From Molanna angustata (lineage: Eukaryota; Arthropoda; Insecta; Trichoptera; Molannidae), in assembly GCA_963576475.1 (NCBI GenBank), contig OY754982.1:4305201-4369200 (forward strand): a stretch of 64,000 bases of DNA, written 5' to 3'. Below the pieces are notes generated by a model. The model was not told the DNA's origin, searched no databases, and saw nothing but the letters and a program-made list of their open reading frames with translations. Within the stretch, counting starts at the first letter, position 1. Each line of letters begins with the position of its first letter. This document shows, piece after piece, positions 45,000 through 58,026 of the stretch. A program made the position numbers and the translations under genes.

Positions 45000-45262
45000 G
45001 TTAACACATCCCTTGGACAGACCTGGTTTCAAACTCAGAAGTCCTAACGAGCCAGAATAACCAGGCGATTCCTGTCTACTATAAAGGTCTGCAAGATCGC
45101 ATAATGAGGAGAGAAAAATACCACTTACTACAATTAATACTGATGGTCGCCGAGGGACTGGAAAGAGTCAGATGTCCTGGCTACGTAATATCAGAGAATG
45201 GACGGGGTTCAGAACTGTGGAACAGATATTGTTCTTGATAGGGCACAGGAGGAAGAAGAAGA
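45000..45262 (+). mobile_element. non-LTR retrotransposon C-terminal remnant (second family)
   Basis: Across one frameshift it reads RIMRREKYHLLQLIL, then RRGTGKSQMSWLRNIREW and TGFRTVEQI, a characteristic LINE protein ending that differs from the GHIERM type. Confidence 0.75.
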
Positions 45263-46740
45263 ATATATTTTTGCTTGTTTTGTTTAATTACGTGTGTGCA
45301 AACCGCCCCCTTCGAGCCGTTATTTTTAAAGATTTTAGAGACTTTTTATTTATTTTTAAATCAAACGATCAATTTAAATATAATATGATAATATAAAAAA
45401 GTATGATTATTTCATTGCATACCAATAATATTATCTATGTAACATATATTATATAAATATGTTTTTTTTATATTTATTTATTTTTCAACATAATTTCATT
45501 TATAAAAGATCCCATTAACCATATATGGTTATCAGTGGGTTTCTATATCATACAATATATGTGCTAACTTAAACTAACCAACAATAACAAAAAAAAATGA
45601 AATTGGTTTGACAATATAAAAATGTTTTGATAGATCCAAAACAACACTAGAATAAAAACAACAACAAAAAAAAACATATAGAAGAAAACCCAAAAAATAC
45701 AATAGAGTAAGAACAAAAACAAAAGGAAAAGTAATAAAATAATAAAATAAAAGGAAGGAAAAGAACATTATTCGTTAAAATTGTGTTATATTGTATGTAT
45801 GTATGCGATAAAGATTATGGATGATTTGATTGTGGTATGTACTATTTATCGAATTATTGTAAAATATATGTTTTGAAATCTGTGATTTATGTATTATATC
45901 GAAATATAAGTATGTGTTGTAGTTGGAGCAACTCCGTCTTATGTAATGTGATGTTTTCTGAGTTGTTTGTGTAACATCGGTCGACATAGAACAAAAACCG
46001 AGATCTGAAATTGCGTGGCGGGCAGTAAAATAAGTGCTTCTAAATGTTTATACATAATATACTGAATACCTAACTATGTTCTCAATATCGATTGTTTTTT
46101 GAAATTAAATTTTGCGTTGAGTGTATCAAAAAATGATCTTATCATTGAGGGATATAAGTAAAATTTTCGATGGGCGCTCTAGTTCTGCGGGGCACCAATA
46201 ATCTTTGTGGTAAAAACCGCGAGAGTTAAATCGCGCGTATTGAGAACTATCTGAACTAAGTACGTTACGTAAGATATATTTACTATCGCTTTCTCAGAAA
46301 AAGACGCTAAAATTCCATTTTATATACTATTATCAAGTCTTTCTTGTGTTTGTAGTACCATCGATAATTTATATGTATTTTTTTGAATTTGCCCAGACTG
46401 ATGTAATGTGTATTATTTGGCCATGTTCCAAGGACATATTTATTGTTATAAAAGCAAAAAAATAATATCCGACTTGACAATGTATTATATATTGTTATTG
46501 TTGTATACAAGTATGGATTTGTCGGTAAGTGAACAATAATTATTTCTCAAGTAAACAACATTAAATAATCGTGTGTAGGTTTACTTAATCACCAAAGAAA
46601 AGAAACAACATTATTTGAAATATAAAAAAATATTATTAAGTACTTAATATTTATAGTCTTATAAAATAAACAGAAAAAATACACTATGAAATGGAAAAAA
46701 GACACACCATTTACTTTTGTCCACAATTGATGTACATTAA
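45263..46740. other. AT-rich DNA, nothing firm
   Basis: The start (45262-45345) resembles the dispersed CACCCCCCTCC-type repeat. The rest is A-rich or T-rich low-complexity sequence. Confidence 0.45.
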
Positions 46741-46744
46741 TTGA

Positions 46745-49700
46745 TGTACTCTATCTGATATGATGCTTCTCCACAATATTATTAATAATAAAATTGATTC
46801 TCCTGCTCTCTTAAATTATATATCTTTCAACATCCCTACCTACACCTGTAGAACTAGACACACTCCTCTTTTATATTATATATCTTTCAACATCCCTACC
46901 TACACCTGTAGACACTAGACACACTCCTCTTTTATATTATATATCTTTCAACATCCCTACCTACACCTGTAGAACTAGACACACTCCTCTTTTATATTAT
47001 ATATCTTTCAACATCCCTACCTACACCTGTAGAACTAGACACACTCCTCTTTTATATTATATATCTTTCAACATCCCTACCTACACCTGTAGACACTAGA
47101 CACACTCCTCTTTTATATTATATATCTTTCAACATCCCTACCTACACCTGTAGAACTAGACACACTCCTCTTTTATATTATATATCTTTCAACATCCCTA
47201 CCTACACCTGTAGACACTAGACACACTCCTCTTTTATATTATATATCTTTCAACATCCCTACCTACACCTGTAGAACTAGACACACTCCTCTTTTATATT
47301 ATATATCTTTCAACATCCCTACCTACACCTGTAGAACTAGACACACTCCTCTTTTATATTATATATCTTTCAACATCCCTACCTACACCTGTAGACACTA
47401 GACACACTCCTCTTTTATATTATATATCTTTCAACATCCCTACCTACACCTGTAGACACTAGACACACTCCTCTTTTATATTATATATCTTTCAACATCC
47501 CTACCTACACCTGTAGACACTAGACACACTCCTCTTTTATATTATATATCTTTCAACATCCCTACCTACACCTGTAGAACTAGACACACTCCTCTTTTAT
47601 ATTATATATCTTTCAACATCCCTACCTACACCTGTAGAACTAGACACACTCCTCTTTTATATTATATATCTTTCAACATCCCTACCTACACCTGTAGAAC
47701 TAGACACACTCCTCTTTTATATTATATATCTTTCAACATCCCTACCTACACCTGTAGACACTAGACACACTCCTCTTTTATATTATATATCTTTCAACAT
47801 CCCTACCTACACCTGTAGACACTAGACACACTCCTCTTTTATATTATATATCTTTCAACATCCCTACCTACACCTGTAGAACTAGACACACTCCTCTTTT
47901 ATATTATATATCTTTCAACATCCCTACCTACACCTGTAGAACTAGACACACTCCTCTTTTATATTATATATCTTTCAACATCCCTACCTACACCTGTAGA
48001 ACTAGACACACTCCTCTTTTATATTATATATCTTTCAACATCCCTACCTACACCTGTAGAACTAGACACACTCCTCTTTTATATTATATATCTTTCAACA
48101 TCCCTACCTACACCTGTAGACACTAGACACACTCCTCTTTTATATTATATATCTTTCAACATCCCTACCTACACCTGTAGAACTAGACACACTCCTCTTT
48201 TATATTATATATCTTTCAACATCCCTACCTACACCTGTAGAACTAGACACACTCCTCTTTTATATTATATATCTTTCAACATCCCTACCTACACCTGTAG
48301 ACACTAGACACACTCCTCTTTTATATTATATATCTTTCAACATCCCTACCTACACCTGTAGACACTAGACACACTCCTCTTTTATATTATATATCTTTCA
48401 ACATCCCTACCTACACCTGTAGAACTAGACACACTCCTCTTTTATATTATATATCTTTCAACATCCCTACCTACACCTGTAGACACTAGACACACTCCTC
48501 TTTTATATTATATATCTTTCAACATCCCTACCTACACCTGTAGAACTAGACACACTCCTCTTTTATATTATATATCTTTCAACATCCCTACCTACACCTG
48601 TAGACACTAGACACACTCCTCTTTTATATTATATATCTTTCAACATCCCTACCTACACCTGTAGACACTAGACACACTCCTCTTTTATATTATATATCTT
48701 TCAACATCCCTACCTACACCTGTAGAACTAGACACACTCCTCTTTTATATTATATATCTTTCAACATCCCTACCTACACCTGTAGACACTAGACACACTC
48801 CTCTTTTATATTATATATCTTTCAACATCCCTACCTACACCTGTAGACACTAGACACACTCCTCTTTTATATTATATATCTTTCAACATCCCTACCTACA
48901 CCTGTAGAACTAGACACACTCCTCTTTTATATTATATATCTTTCAACATCCCTACCTACACCTGTAGAACTAGACACACTCCTCTTTTATATTATATATC
49001 TTTCAACATCCCTACCTACACCTGTAGACACTAGACACACTCCTCTTTTATATTATATATCTTTCAACATCCCTACCTACACCTGTAGACACTAGACACA
49101 CTCCTCTTTTATATTATATATCTTTCAACATCCCTACCTACACCTGTAGAACTAGACACACTCCTCTTTTATATTATATATCTTTCAACATCCCTACCTA
49201 CACCTGTAGAACTAGACACACTCCTCTTTTATATTATATATCTTTCAACATCCCTACCTACACCTGTAGACACTAGACACACTCCTCTTTTATATTATAT
49301 ATCTTTCAACATCCCTACCTACACCTGTAGAACTAGACACACTCCTCTTTTATATTATATATCTTTCAACATCCCTACCTACACCTGTAGACACTAGACA
49401 CACTCCTCTTTTATATTATATATCTTTCAACATCCCTACCTACACCTGTAGACACTAGACACACTCCTCTTTTATATTATATATCTTTCAACATCCCTAC
49501 CTACACCTGTAGAACTAGACACACTCCTCTTTTATATTATATATCTTTCAACATCCCTACCTACACCTGTAGACACTAGACACACTCCTCTTTTATATTA
49601 TATATCTTTCAACATCCCTACCTACACCTGTAGAACTAGACACACTCCTCTTTTATATTATATATCTTTCAACATCCCTACCTACACCTGTAGACACTAG

Positions 49701-52148
49701 ACACACTCCTCTTTTATATTATATATCTTTCAACATCCCTACCTACACCTGTAGAACTAGACACACTCCTCTTTTATATTATATATCTTTCAACATCCCT
49801 ACCTACACCTGTAGACACTAGACACACTCCTCTTTTATATTATATATCTTTCAACATCCCTACCTACACCTGTAGACACTAGACACACTCCTCTTTTATA
49901 TTATATATCTTTCAACATCCCTACCTACACCTGTAGAACTAGACACACTCCTCTTTTATATTATATATCTTTCAACATCCCTACCTACACCTGTAGACAC
50001 TAGACACACTCCTCTTTTATATTATATATCTTTCAACATCCCTACCTACACCTGTAGAACTAGACACACTCCTCTTTTATATTATATATCTTTCAACATC
50101 CCTACCTACACCTGTAGACACTAGACACACTCCTCTTTTATATTATATATCTTTCAACATCCCTACCTACACCTGTAGAACTAGACACACTCCTCTTTTA
50201 TATTATATATCTTTCAACATCCCTACCTACACCTGTAGAACTAGACACACTCCTCTTTTATATTATATATCTTTCAACATCCCTACCTACACCTGTAGAA
50301 CTAGACACACTCCTCTTTTATATTATATATCTTTCAACATCCCTACCTACACCTGTAGAACTAGACACACTCCTCTTTTATATTATATATCTTTCAACAT
50401 CCCTACCTACACCTGTAGAACTAGACACACTCCTCTTTTATATTATATATCTTTCAACATCCCTACCTACACCTGTAGAACTAGACACACTCCTCTTTTA
50501 TATTATATATCTTTCAACATCCCTACCTACACCTGTAGAACTAGACACACTCCTCTTTTATATTATATATCTTTCAACATCCCTACCTACACCTGTAGAC
50601 ACTAGACACACTCCTCTTTTATATTATATATCTTTCAACATCCCTACCTACACCTGTAGAACTAGACACACTCCTCTTTTATATTATATATCTTTCAACA
50701 TCCCTACCTACACCTGTAGACACTAGACACACTCCTCTTTTATATTATATATCTTTCAACATCCCTACCTACACCTGTAGACACTAGACACACTCCTCTT
50801 TTATATTATATATCTTTCAACATCCCTACCTACACCTGTAGAACTAGACACACTCCTCTTTTATATTATATATCTTTCAACATCCCTACCTACACCTGTA
50901 GACACTAGACACACTCCTCTTTTATATTATATATCTTTCAACATCCCTACCTACACCTGTAGAACTAGACACACTCCTCTTTTATATTATATATCTTTCA
51001 ACATCCCTACCTACACCTGTAGACACTAGACACACTCCTCTTTTATATTATATATCTTTCAACATCCCTACCTACACCTGTAGACACTAGACACACTCCT
51101 CTTTTATATTATATATCTTTCAACATCCCTACCTACACCTGTAGACACTAGACACACTCCTCTTTTATATTATATATCTTTCAACATCCCTACCTACACC
51201 TGTAGACACTAGACACACTCCTCTTTTATATTATATATCTTTCAACATCCCTACCTACACCTGTAGACACTAGACACACTCCTCTTTTATATTATATATC
51301 TTTCAACATCCCTACCTACACCTGTAGACACTAGACACACTCCTCTTTTATATTATATATCTTTCAACATCCCTACCTACACCTGTAGAACTAGACACAC
51401 TCCTCTTTTATATTATATATCTTTCAACATCCCTACCTACACCTGTAGACACTAGACACACTCCTCTTTTATATTATATATCTTTCAACATCCCTACCTA
51501 CACCTGTAGAACTAGACACACTCCTCTTTTATATTATATATCTTTCAACATCCCTACCTACACCTGTAGACACTAGACACACTCCTCTTTTATATTATAT
51601 ATCTTTCAACATCCCTACCTACACCTGTAGAACTAGACACACTCCTCTTTTATATTATATATCTTTCAACATCCCTACCTACACCTGTAGACACTAGACA
51701 CACTCCTCTTTTATATTATATATCTTTCAACATCCCTACCTACACCTGTAGACACTAGACACACTCCTCTTTTCCGTCTTACCACTCAACACACCAACTA
51801 TGCTCAACATGCAACAATGTACAGAATCTGTAATACATACAATAGGCATTTCCAAGAGATTGACATATTCTTACTTAGCGCCCCCATATTTAAACAAATA
51901 TATCAAACTTAAAATTTCATCGTCATAATCAAATTTAACACTTAATTATACTGACACATTTATATATGCAATTTCACACATCATTCACACAATATCTCAC
52001 CATAATATGTAACCATTCCTAATGTATCTTAATATACTACAATAACTTCAGCGACAACCTGTAATTGGCTTTATTATTAATCAAATTATCTTTATGTTAT
52101 ATAATTTATTATATGCTGTATGTTGTCCTTTAAATAAATAAATAAATA
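46745..52148 (+). mobile_element. non-LTR retrotransposon 3' part containing an internal 5-kb tandem expansion
   Basis: Left of the array the frame reads TLSDMMLLHNIINNKIDSP and ALLNYISFNIPTYT. Right of it, RHTPLFRLTTQHTNYAQHA, MYRICNTYN and EIDIFLLSAPIFKQ, stopping at TAA 51910-51912. That order (DSPxLL ... PL-F ... HxTNYxxx ... RxCxxYN ... DIF) is the usual C-terminus of a jockey-like LINE protein. A 3' UTR follows and ends in an (AAAT)n tail at about 52126-52148. The 60/61-bp array sits exactly between these two halves. Confidence 0.8.
46791..51773. repeat. 60/61-bp satellite array, 82 junctions
   Basis: Units carry ACACACTCCTCTTTTATATT, ATATCTTTCAACATCCCTAC and CTACACCTGTAGA. They differ almost only at one place: GTAGAACTAG (60-bp unit) or GTAGACACTAG (61-bp unit). 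Counting gives 41 of each. Otherwise the units look identical, indicating very recent or ongoing homogenisation. In the LINE frame the 60-bp unit is exactly 20 sense codons, while the 61-bp unit creates a TAG and shifts frame. Confidence 0.95.
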
Positions 52149-52439
52149 ATCATAGAAGTATGTACCTACAATTTACAACAAAAAATAAATTTAAATATAC
52201 TTAAAATTCTTACATATTGACGGGAAAGGAAGGGAAGGAAAAAGGAAGGGAGAAGGACCTAATTTGTTACTGCTGTGAAAAATAACAGAATCTGTTAGAT
52301 ACCTATAACCGAAAATCAAAATATGTAGGTACACAAAATTAATTTTTTTATCAATACACAGGTTTACGCCTTTATTTTAATAAAAGCCATCAGTCCACAC
52401 CAGACTGATGCTTGATTGAACGTGTAATGTTTCTCTAAA

Positions 52440-52585
52440 GTAATAAAAGATGTAATTAGAAAATTAACATAGTACTGAGATGGTTTGGCCACATGGAAAT
52501 AACGAAAGAAGAACGTCTGTCGAAGAAAATATAAGAAGCTGATTGAAGCAAGAGGTCGCGGTCGTCCAAACTGCGAAAAAAAACC
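52440..52585 (+). mobile_element. LINE 3' relic (GHMEIT-type)
   Basis: It reads VLRWFGHMEITKEERLSKKI followed by a stop, a short decayed piece of the GHIERM-type family. Confidence 0.6.
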
Positions 52586-52919
52586 TTTTATTGTAACTGC
52601 AACGCTCCATTGGGTACCTACGAGTATAGTATAAACCTGTGCCGGGACTAGTGTTTTGAAAACCCCGTTAGAAACAGTTTGCACAAAACATGTTATTATA
52701 GTATGTAATAGCAAATTCAAACACGTTCGATATAAATATGCATATTATTCGCATAACTTCGAAGCAACGCACTTGAACTGATACGCCTTAGAAAAAAAAT
52801 CGCAAATCATTACTCGGGCGTTTTTTTAACCATTTAGAGAATAGACTTATTCGCGTTTGCGATAAACCTGATTTTATTCGAAAAGTTTGCACTTTATCGC
52901 GAGTAACGCGAATTTTTTA

Positions 52920-53530
52920 ATGCAGGGCATGTCGCAGTACAAGTTGGTGAGCGCTGGGCCCTAAAAATCCTTAAATGAAGCCCATGGGCAAATAGAAGAG
53001 GCATCGGCAGGCCTCAAAAAGATGGACCGATAATATTGTCAGTGGGCCTATTCCGGATCTTTTATCGCGCCAATATACCTACAATAGTTTTTTACGCTAC
53101 ATATGTTTATTCTATTTTCCGCGGACACTAGCCCGCGTAAACTTCCGCGCATTATGTAGAGAAAACCACCGTTCGCCGTTCGTCACGCGGTTTTCTGATT
53201 GGAGCGACATTCGACAGGTGAATTTATTCGCAATGTTTAATGCGGTATATCGAGGTGGTGTTAAGTTTTGTGTTAAGACATAAAGCGACGCGTACACACA
53301 TTCGTTCGCTTCACAGACTATAGTTATGAATGACAGCTCCTGATAAATAAATTTCACTTTACATTCTGTGAGACGTAAAGATTAGCGGAACTTATCGCAA
53401 ATTATTACATGTGAACGGTAATAAAGCCCCAGGACGGCGCGGCGGGGATAAATGGATGAAGATGGCATCAAGTAAATAAAGATGGAAGGAATTGGAAGAG
53501 GCCTATCTCCAGCTGTGGAGGGAAGAAGGC
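52920..53530 (+). mobile_element. LINE C-terminal remnant interrupted by about 360 bp
   Basis: 52925-53040 reads GHVAVQVGERW and RRGIGRPQKDG. 53440-53525 resumes with GDKWMKMASSK and RWKELEEAYLQLW. In related LINE proteins these segments are adjacent. The intervening 53045-53400 is GC-richer, begins near GGGCCTATTCC and ends near GGTAATAAAGCCCC, so it may be a TIR element, but its ends are not firm. Confidence 0.6.
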
Positions 53531-53551
53531 TGATGAAGAAGATCGCGAATT

Positions 53552-53975
53552 TTTACGCTTTAGAAAAATAACACCAACATTTAGGTCTTTTAAGAAAAAT
53601 AACAACAATATTTAGGTCTTTTAAGAAATATAACAACAATATTTAGAGTTTTTAAGAAAAATAACAATATTTAGGTCTTTTAAGAAAAATAACAACAATA
53701 TTTAGGTCTTTTAAGAAAAATAACACCAATATTTAGGTCTTTTAAGAAAAATAACAACAATATTTAGGTCTTTTAAGAAAAATAACACCAATATTTAGGT
53801 CTTTTAAGAAAAATAACAACAATATTTAGGTCTTTTAAGAAAAATAACAACAATATTTAGGTCTTTTAAGAAAAATAACAACAATATTTAGGTCTTTTAA
53901 GAAAAATAACAACAATATTTGGATCTTTTAAAAAAAATAACACCATTATTTGGGTCTTTTAAAAAAATATACCGC
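53552..53975. repeat. 31-bp tandem array, about 13 copies
   Basis: The unit is TTTAGGTCTTTTAAGAAAAA followed by TAACAACAATA, with AACACCAATA variants. It decays to the right. Looser relatives (AAATAACACCG-type) continue at 54340-54560. Confidence 0.9.
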
Positions 53976-54598
53976 AATAATTCACCGAAAAGACGGAATA
54001 AAAAAAAATATTGTAACTCAAATTTCTCCAGGTGAAATCTAAGCAGTCTAAATATAATACATGAGCTATATCATATGGATGCCTTAGGTAAATCGATTCA
54101 TATAGGATAAATTTCTATAAATCTAAAAAAAACAATTTGTTACGGTACCGATTCTTATAATGAAATAAAGTATGTTGTTTTTACATATAGGTTAGTGTAA
54201 ATGTATGTGATTTGAATAGAAAATGCCTTTAAATAGTGTTTATCATTTCTTTACAAATTATTTAAGCATATAATCATTTATAGTTAAAAAATAACTTTTA
54301 AATCTAAATCATGCGTTGATTTCTCTTATTTTATATTTTTTTTGTAGAAAATAACATCGTTTTCTTAAAAATGTCACCCTTTTTATTGAAAAATAACACT
54401 GCGTTTCCTAAAAAAAAAAATACACCGATTTCGTAAAAATAACATTACTTTTCGCTTTTCTAAAAAAAATATGACCCCTTTACCAAAAAAATATACCCGA
54501 ATAATAACACCGCGTTTCACTTTTCTACAAAAATAACACTCCTTTTCAAAAAAAAAACGCGAATAATTCCTGTATTACAATATATTATTGTACTAGAT

Positions 54599-54765
54599 GG
54601 GTGGTGGCAGAGCGGTTAGCGCGCTGGGTTAGTAATCCAGTGGTCGTGAGTTCGAATCCCGCCACGACAGAATTCGTTCACTTATATATAGCACAGGCAT
54701 TTATTTTTAGTTCGGGGAAATGTATGAGCATTGTTTCAAGGACTTAATATGCATTCTTTAAAATA
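54599..54765 (+). mobile_element. SINE family 1 (tRNA-headed), copy 3
   Basis: Head GGGTGGTGGCAGAGCGGTTA, loop TTAGTAA, B box GTTCGAATCC, then GCCACGACAG and a body diverged from the other two copies (TTCGTTCACTTATAT, CATTTATT). Confidence 0.82.
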
Positions 54766-55959
54766 TATATTACTACTGTAAAAAATGTAATTAATTCATT
54801 ATACTAGTATAAATGATACAATCCAACACAATATGTTGGTAGTCATGATGACATCAAATCCACATGGATTGTCAGTAAAACATTCGTTTATTTAAAAGTA
54901 CATTTGCCTAAGCAGTATGCCCCTATTGTTTAGTGAAAAATTATGAAGTTATCAGGAAATAAAGTTATCAGAAACCCTGAACTGAATACGTAGAGTTGGG
55001 TTAATTTTTCCACTAATTGAAATTATCAATAAGGTTATTAAAATATTACTCTCAGTGTTGTTTAAAACTAATCACCAATTAAATCTGACTACTGCCTATT
55101 TGCTGATTCCATTGATAGCTATAGCAGTTAGGTAATAGATTTGTGATAATTTGAAGCTAGACTTTGAAACGAATATAAATTGATTAGATTAGATTTTTAT
55201 GAATTGTTAGAAGTTCTTCGACGAATTAAAAAAAGACCTTGAGTTGCGTGTCAACTTTTCGACGAGAACTCTACAACGATATCCGAGGGAATACCTTTGG
55301 ACCCATTGAACATGCGGATCTTGTAGCCACGAAGAGCAACTTCGGGGCTTTCAAGACTTTTTGTTTTGAAAGTTATTTTATTCATGTCTGACAAATATTG
55401 ATACACTTATATTTCATATTATTATTAGCATATACATATATTATACAGTGATGTAGAAAGCAGTGTCATTAAGTTGTTTTAATCACCATCAAACTAGGCA
55501 AAGCCTGTGTCATGATGGCTATTTCTTTCACATAAAATTATGAATACAGTATAAGCGTACACATATTAACACAATACAATTATATAAAAATATTAATAAA
55601 AAAAAAATTGACTAAAATACTATAAATATAATGGCTTTTTTACAATCATAAAAAAATGAAAAATGACAAAAACATGATGACTATTTCTTTCGTATAAAAT
55701 TATGATTACAATATAAACATACACATATTAACACAATAAAATAATACAAAATATTAAAAAGATGACTAAAATGATTGTTAAAATAGTAAAAAATATAATG
55801 GCTATAAAATATATTAAAAAGATGATGGAAAAAAATATTATAAAAACATTATTATAAAAACATGACGTCTATTTATATAAAAATATTTAAAAATAAACTA
55901 ACCAAATCCCAAAAACATAAAAACAATTATTTCCTTAGTGAATTCAAATTTAAATCTAA
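54766..55959. other. AT-rich DNA, nothing firm
   Basis: Two loosely similar segments (about 55510-55620 and 55675-55780, both with TTTCTTTC, TAAAATTATGA and CACATATTAACACAATA) suggest an old duplication. No gene is recognised. Confidence 0.45.
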
Positions 55960-56170
55960 ATCTCAGTCTCAGTGTACCCTTCGTCACACGCCACACGTCA
56001 GCTTGCAAAAACTCAAGTAAGTAAATAGAAAGTATCTATGATCTTATCCAGTAATCGTGCAGTAATATCTGTCTTAAACCTATTTTTATTTTCTAATGCT
56101 TTAAGTTCCACCGGAAGCCGATTAAATGCTGTCGGTGCTCTAAAAGCAAACTGATGATGAAACTTTAAGT
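55960..56170 (-). mobile_element. LINE reverse transcriptase C-terminal remnant
   Basis: The minus strand reads FAFRAPTAFNRLPVELKAL, then NRFKTDITARLL and a stop near 56025. This is the FRxPxAFNxLP ... FK ending of a non-LTR retrotransposon protein. Confidence 0.65.
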
Positions 56171-56204
56171 GCAGTGTCTGTTCTTTGGAATTTTCTTTTG
56201 ATCT

Positions 56205-56963
56205 GGGCTGCGTTCACAATGAACGCCAAGTGCTCTTAGTGGCGCTCTAAGCTTTTCAGAATAACCGGAAATAGAAGCTCGAAAAACAATGTGTACGCCC
56301 CAAACAATCTGTATAATCGTTGGGTGAAAAACGCCCTGACAGTTATGGATATCCTAGTCTTCACACCATTTTTTTAAACATAACCTACAAAAGTTTGGTA
56401 AAAATACCAATTTAGTCATTTATTTTAATATTTTAGTTACTTTTTTTAAATATATAATGCAACTGGCTCACGCCAGTCGCAATTATAACTACAAACAAAC
56501 CTAACCAACCTATTTTTACCAGACTTTTGTAGGTTAGGTTTACAAAAATGGTGTGAAGACTAGGTTATCCGACAGTTATAGTATCTGTAGACTTCTATTT
56601 TATCTGTGGCAAGATTACTTCTATTTGTTTTTGTGGTGTATATTATGTCATTTGACATTATATCTATATGCATTCACAAAGAGGTTAATGTATAAAAATA
56701 TCATTCAAAGGTTTCCAATAAAAGGTCAGACAGCATTATTTACCTCCACTGGCCAATTGTCGTCTTTCGATGAAATCGATGACATTTATGATAAATGACA
56801 TTTGTAATTTAAAACGCACGATGCTGCGTTCAGATTGAAACGCCGCTCGAAAGTGTTCAGTGAGATTGGTGTGAAAAACGCCATAATCTGCAATTTCAGG
56901 TACATCCGACATCCAAGGTCGCGTGTTCTATTCTGGTGGTGATGGTTCTATCCGAACACAGCC
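56205..56963. mobile_element. TIR element (GGCTGTGTTCA family), copy 2, hosting the 9-bp-TSD MITE
   Basis: The ends GGGCTGCGTTCACAATGAAC and GAACACAGCC are inverted. The interior is the reverse complement of 27830-28620. It contains the MITE 56347-56570 inserted at GACAGTTAT. Confidence 0.7.
56347..56570. mobile_element. MITE with 9-bp target duplication (Mutator-like), copy 2
   Basis: The ends GGATATCCTAGTCTTCACAC and inverted GGATAACCTAGTCTTCACAC are flanked by GACAGTTAT at 56338-56346 and 56571-56579. Confidence 0.85.
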
Positions 56964-57109
56964 TTTTTGTGTTCTTTCAGAGTGTTACTAGGGAGCATTA
57001 TTAGTCCCCATAAGCAGAACGGGTGGTGGTGGAGGAGTAAGAACAGTCTACATCGCAGGAGATACACCGGCACACTGAGATCTATAAAAGGAAGAAGATA
57101 AATTTTAAT

Positions 57110-57550
57110 AATATATTCTTCTTCTTCTTGTTCTTTCATTAAATTAGGCTAAAATAACAATAAATTAGGCCCAGGGCCTTTTTTATGCTGCATTTTCAGC
57201 CTCCTGTGATGTGGACTGCCAACTATCTCGCCATCTTTTTGGTGGGCGTCCTCGTGGTCTAGACCCCTCCGGTACGATGTCTCGGGCTATCTTTGGGGTC
57301 CCATCTTCGGACATGCGGCTGACGTGTTCGTTCCAGTACATTCTCCTCTTAATCGCGCCCCCATCTTACGATGTCCTCAGCTTCGCAAATTCTTCGGATC
57401 TTTGTATTTCTGACTCTATCACGAAGACTTTTGCCAGCTATGCATCGCAGTATTTTCATTTCGCTTGTGCGCAGAAGTTGTTTGGTACGGACCGTATCAG
57501 CTCTGGATTCAATGGCGGTTCTGGATTTAATAATATATAAAATTGTTAAA
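57110..57550 (-). mobile_element. LINE reverse transcriptase C-terminal remnant
   Basis: The minus strand shows WNEHVSRMSEDGTPKIARD and SRPRGRPPKRWRDSW, then a stop region with a GGCCCTGGGCC-type sequence. The overlapping plus-strand frames are shadows. Confidence 0.75.
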
Positions 57551-58026
57551 TAACTTTGCCCACATGTTCATTGCGTTAATTTGCACAAAAATTAAATGTA
57601 TCGCGAGTTTCGCACTATAGAGGTATTTCCTCGTCTATTCTCATTCATATTTAGTTTCCGCTGTTTGTTGAGTGAACAGTTCATTCAGTCCAGACTTGTT
57701 TTTGGTGATAATATCTCATTTCCGTAGCAAATCAAATCCAATCATCATTAGCCATTGTGCTGTCGACATTGTATACACATTGTGTTGCATTATTGCCGAC
57801 ATTAACTTTGAAATTTATCTGGTTATTGGATTATGTATAAATGTATAGATACCCACTAACGTATAATATGATAATAAGTGGTCAGTAGATTGAAGGTCGT
57901 GTGTCTATGGTATTGTGGATACTAATTTAATATCCATTGATCGATACCAAAAATCATAAATCACAAGTATTCGAAATGAAATGAAATTATATATTTTATA
58001 TTATTTTACTCATATAAAATATATAA

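Noticed and set aside
49100..51000. Higher-order repeat in the 0/1 junction pattern (units 39-48 equal units 61-70)
   Set aside because: With 82 units there are about 2600 pairs of 10-unit windows and 1024 possible patterns, so two or three such matches are expected by chance.
46791..51773. Regular array resembling a CRISPR locus
   Set aside because: There are no unique spacers: the units abut and are identical over their full length. The surrounding DNA is eukaryotic.
57211..57540. 109-codon plus-strand frame
   Set aside because: It is the shadow of a LINE protein remnant on the minus strand with RGRPPKRW.
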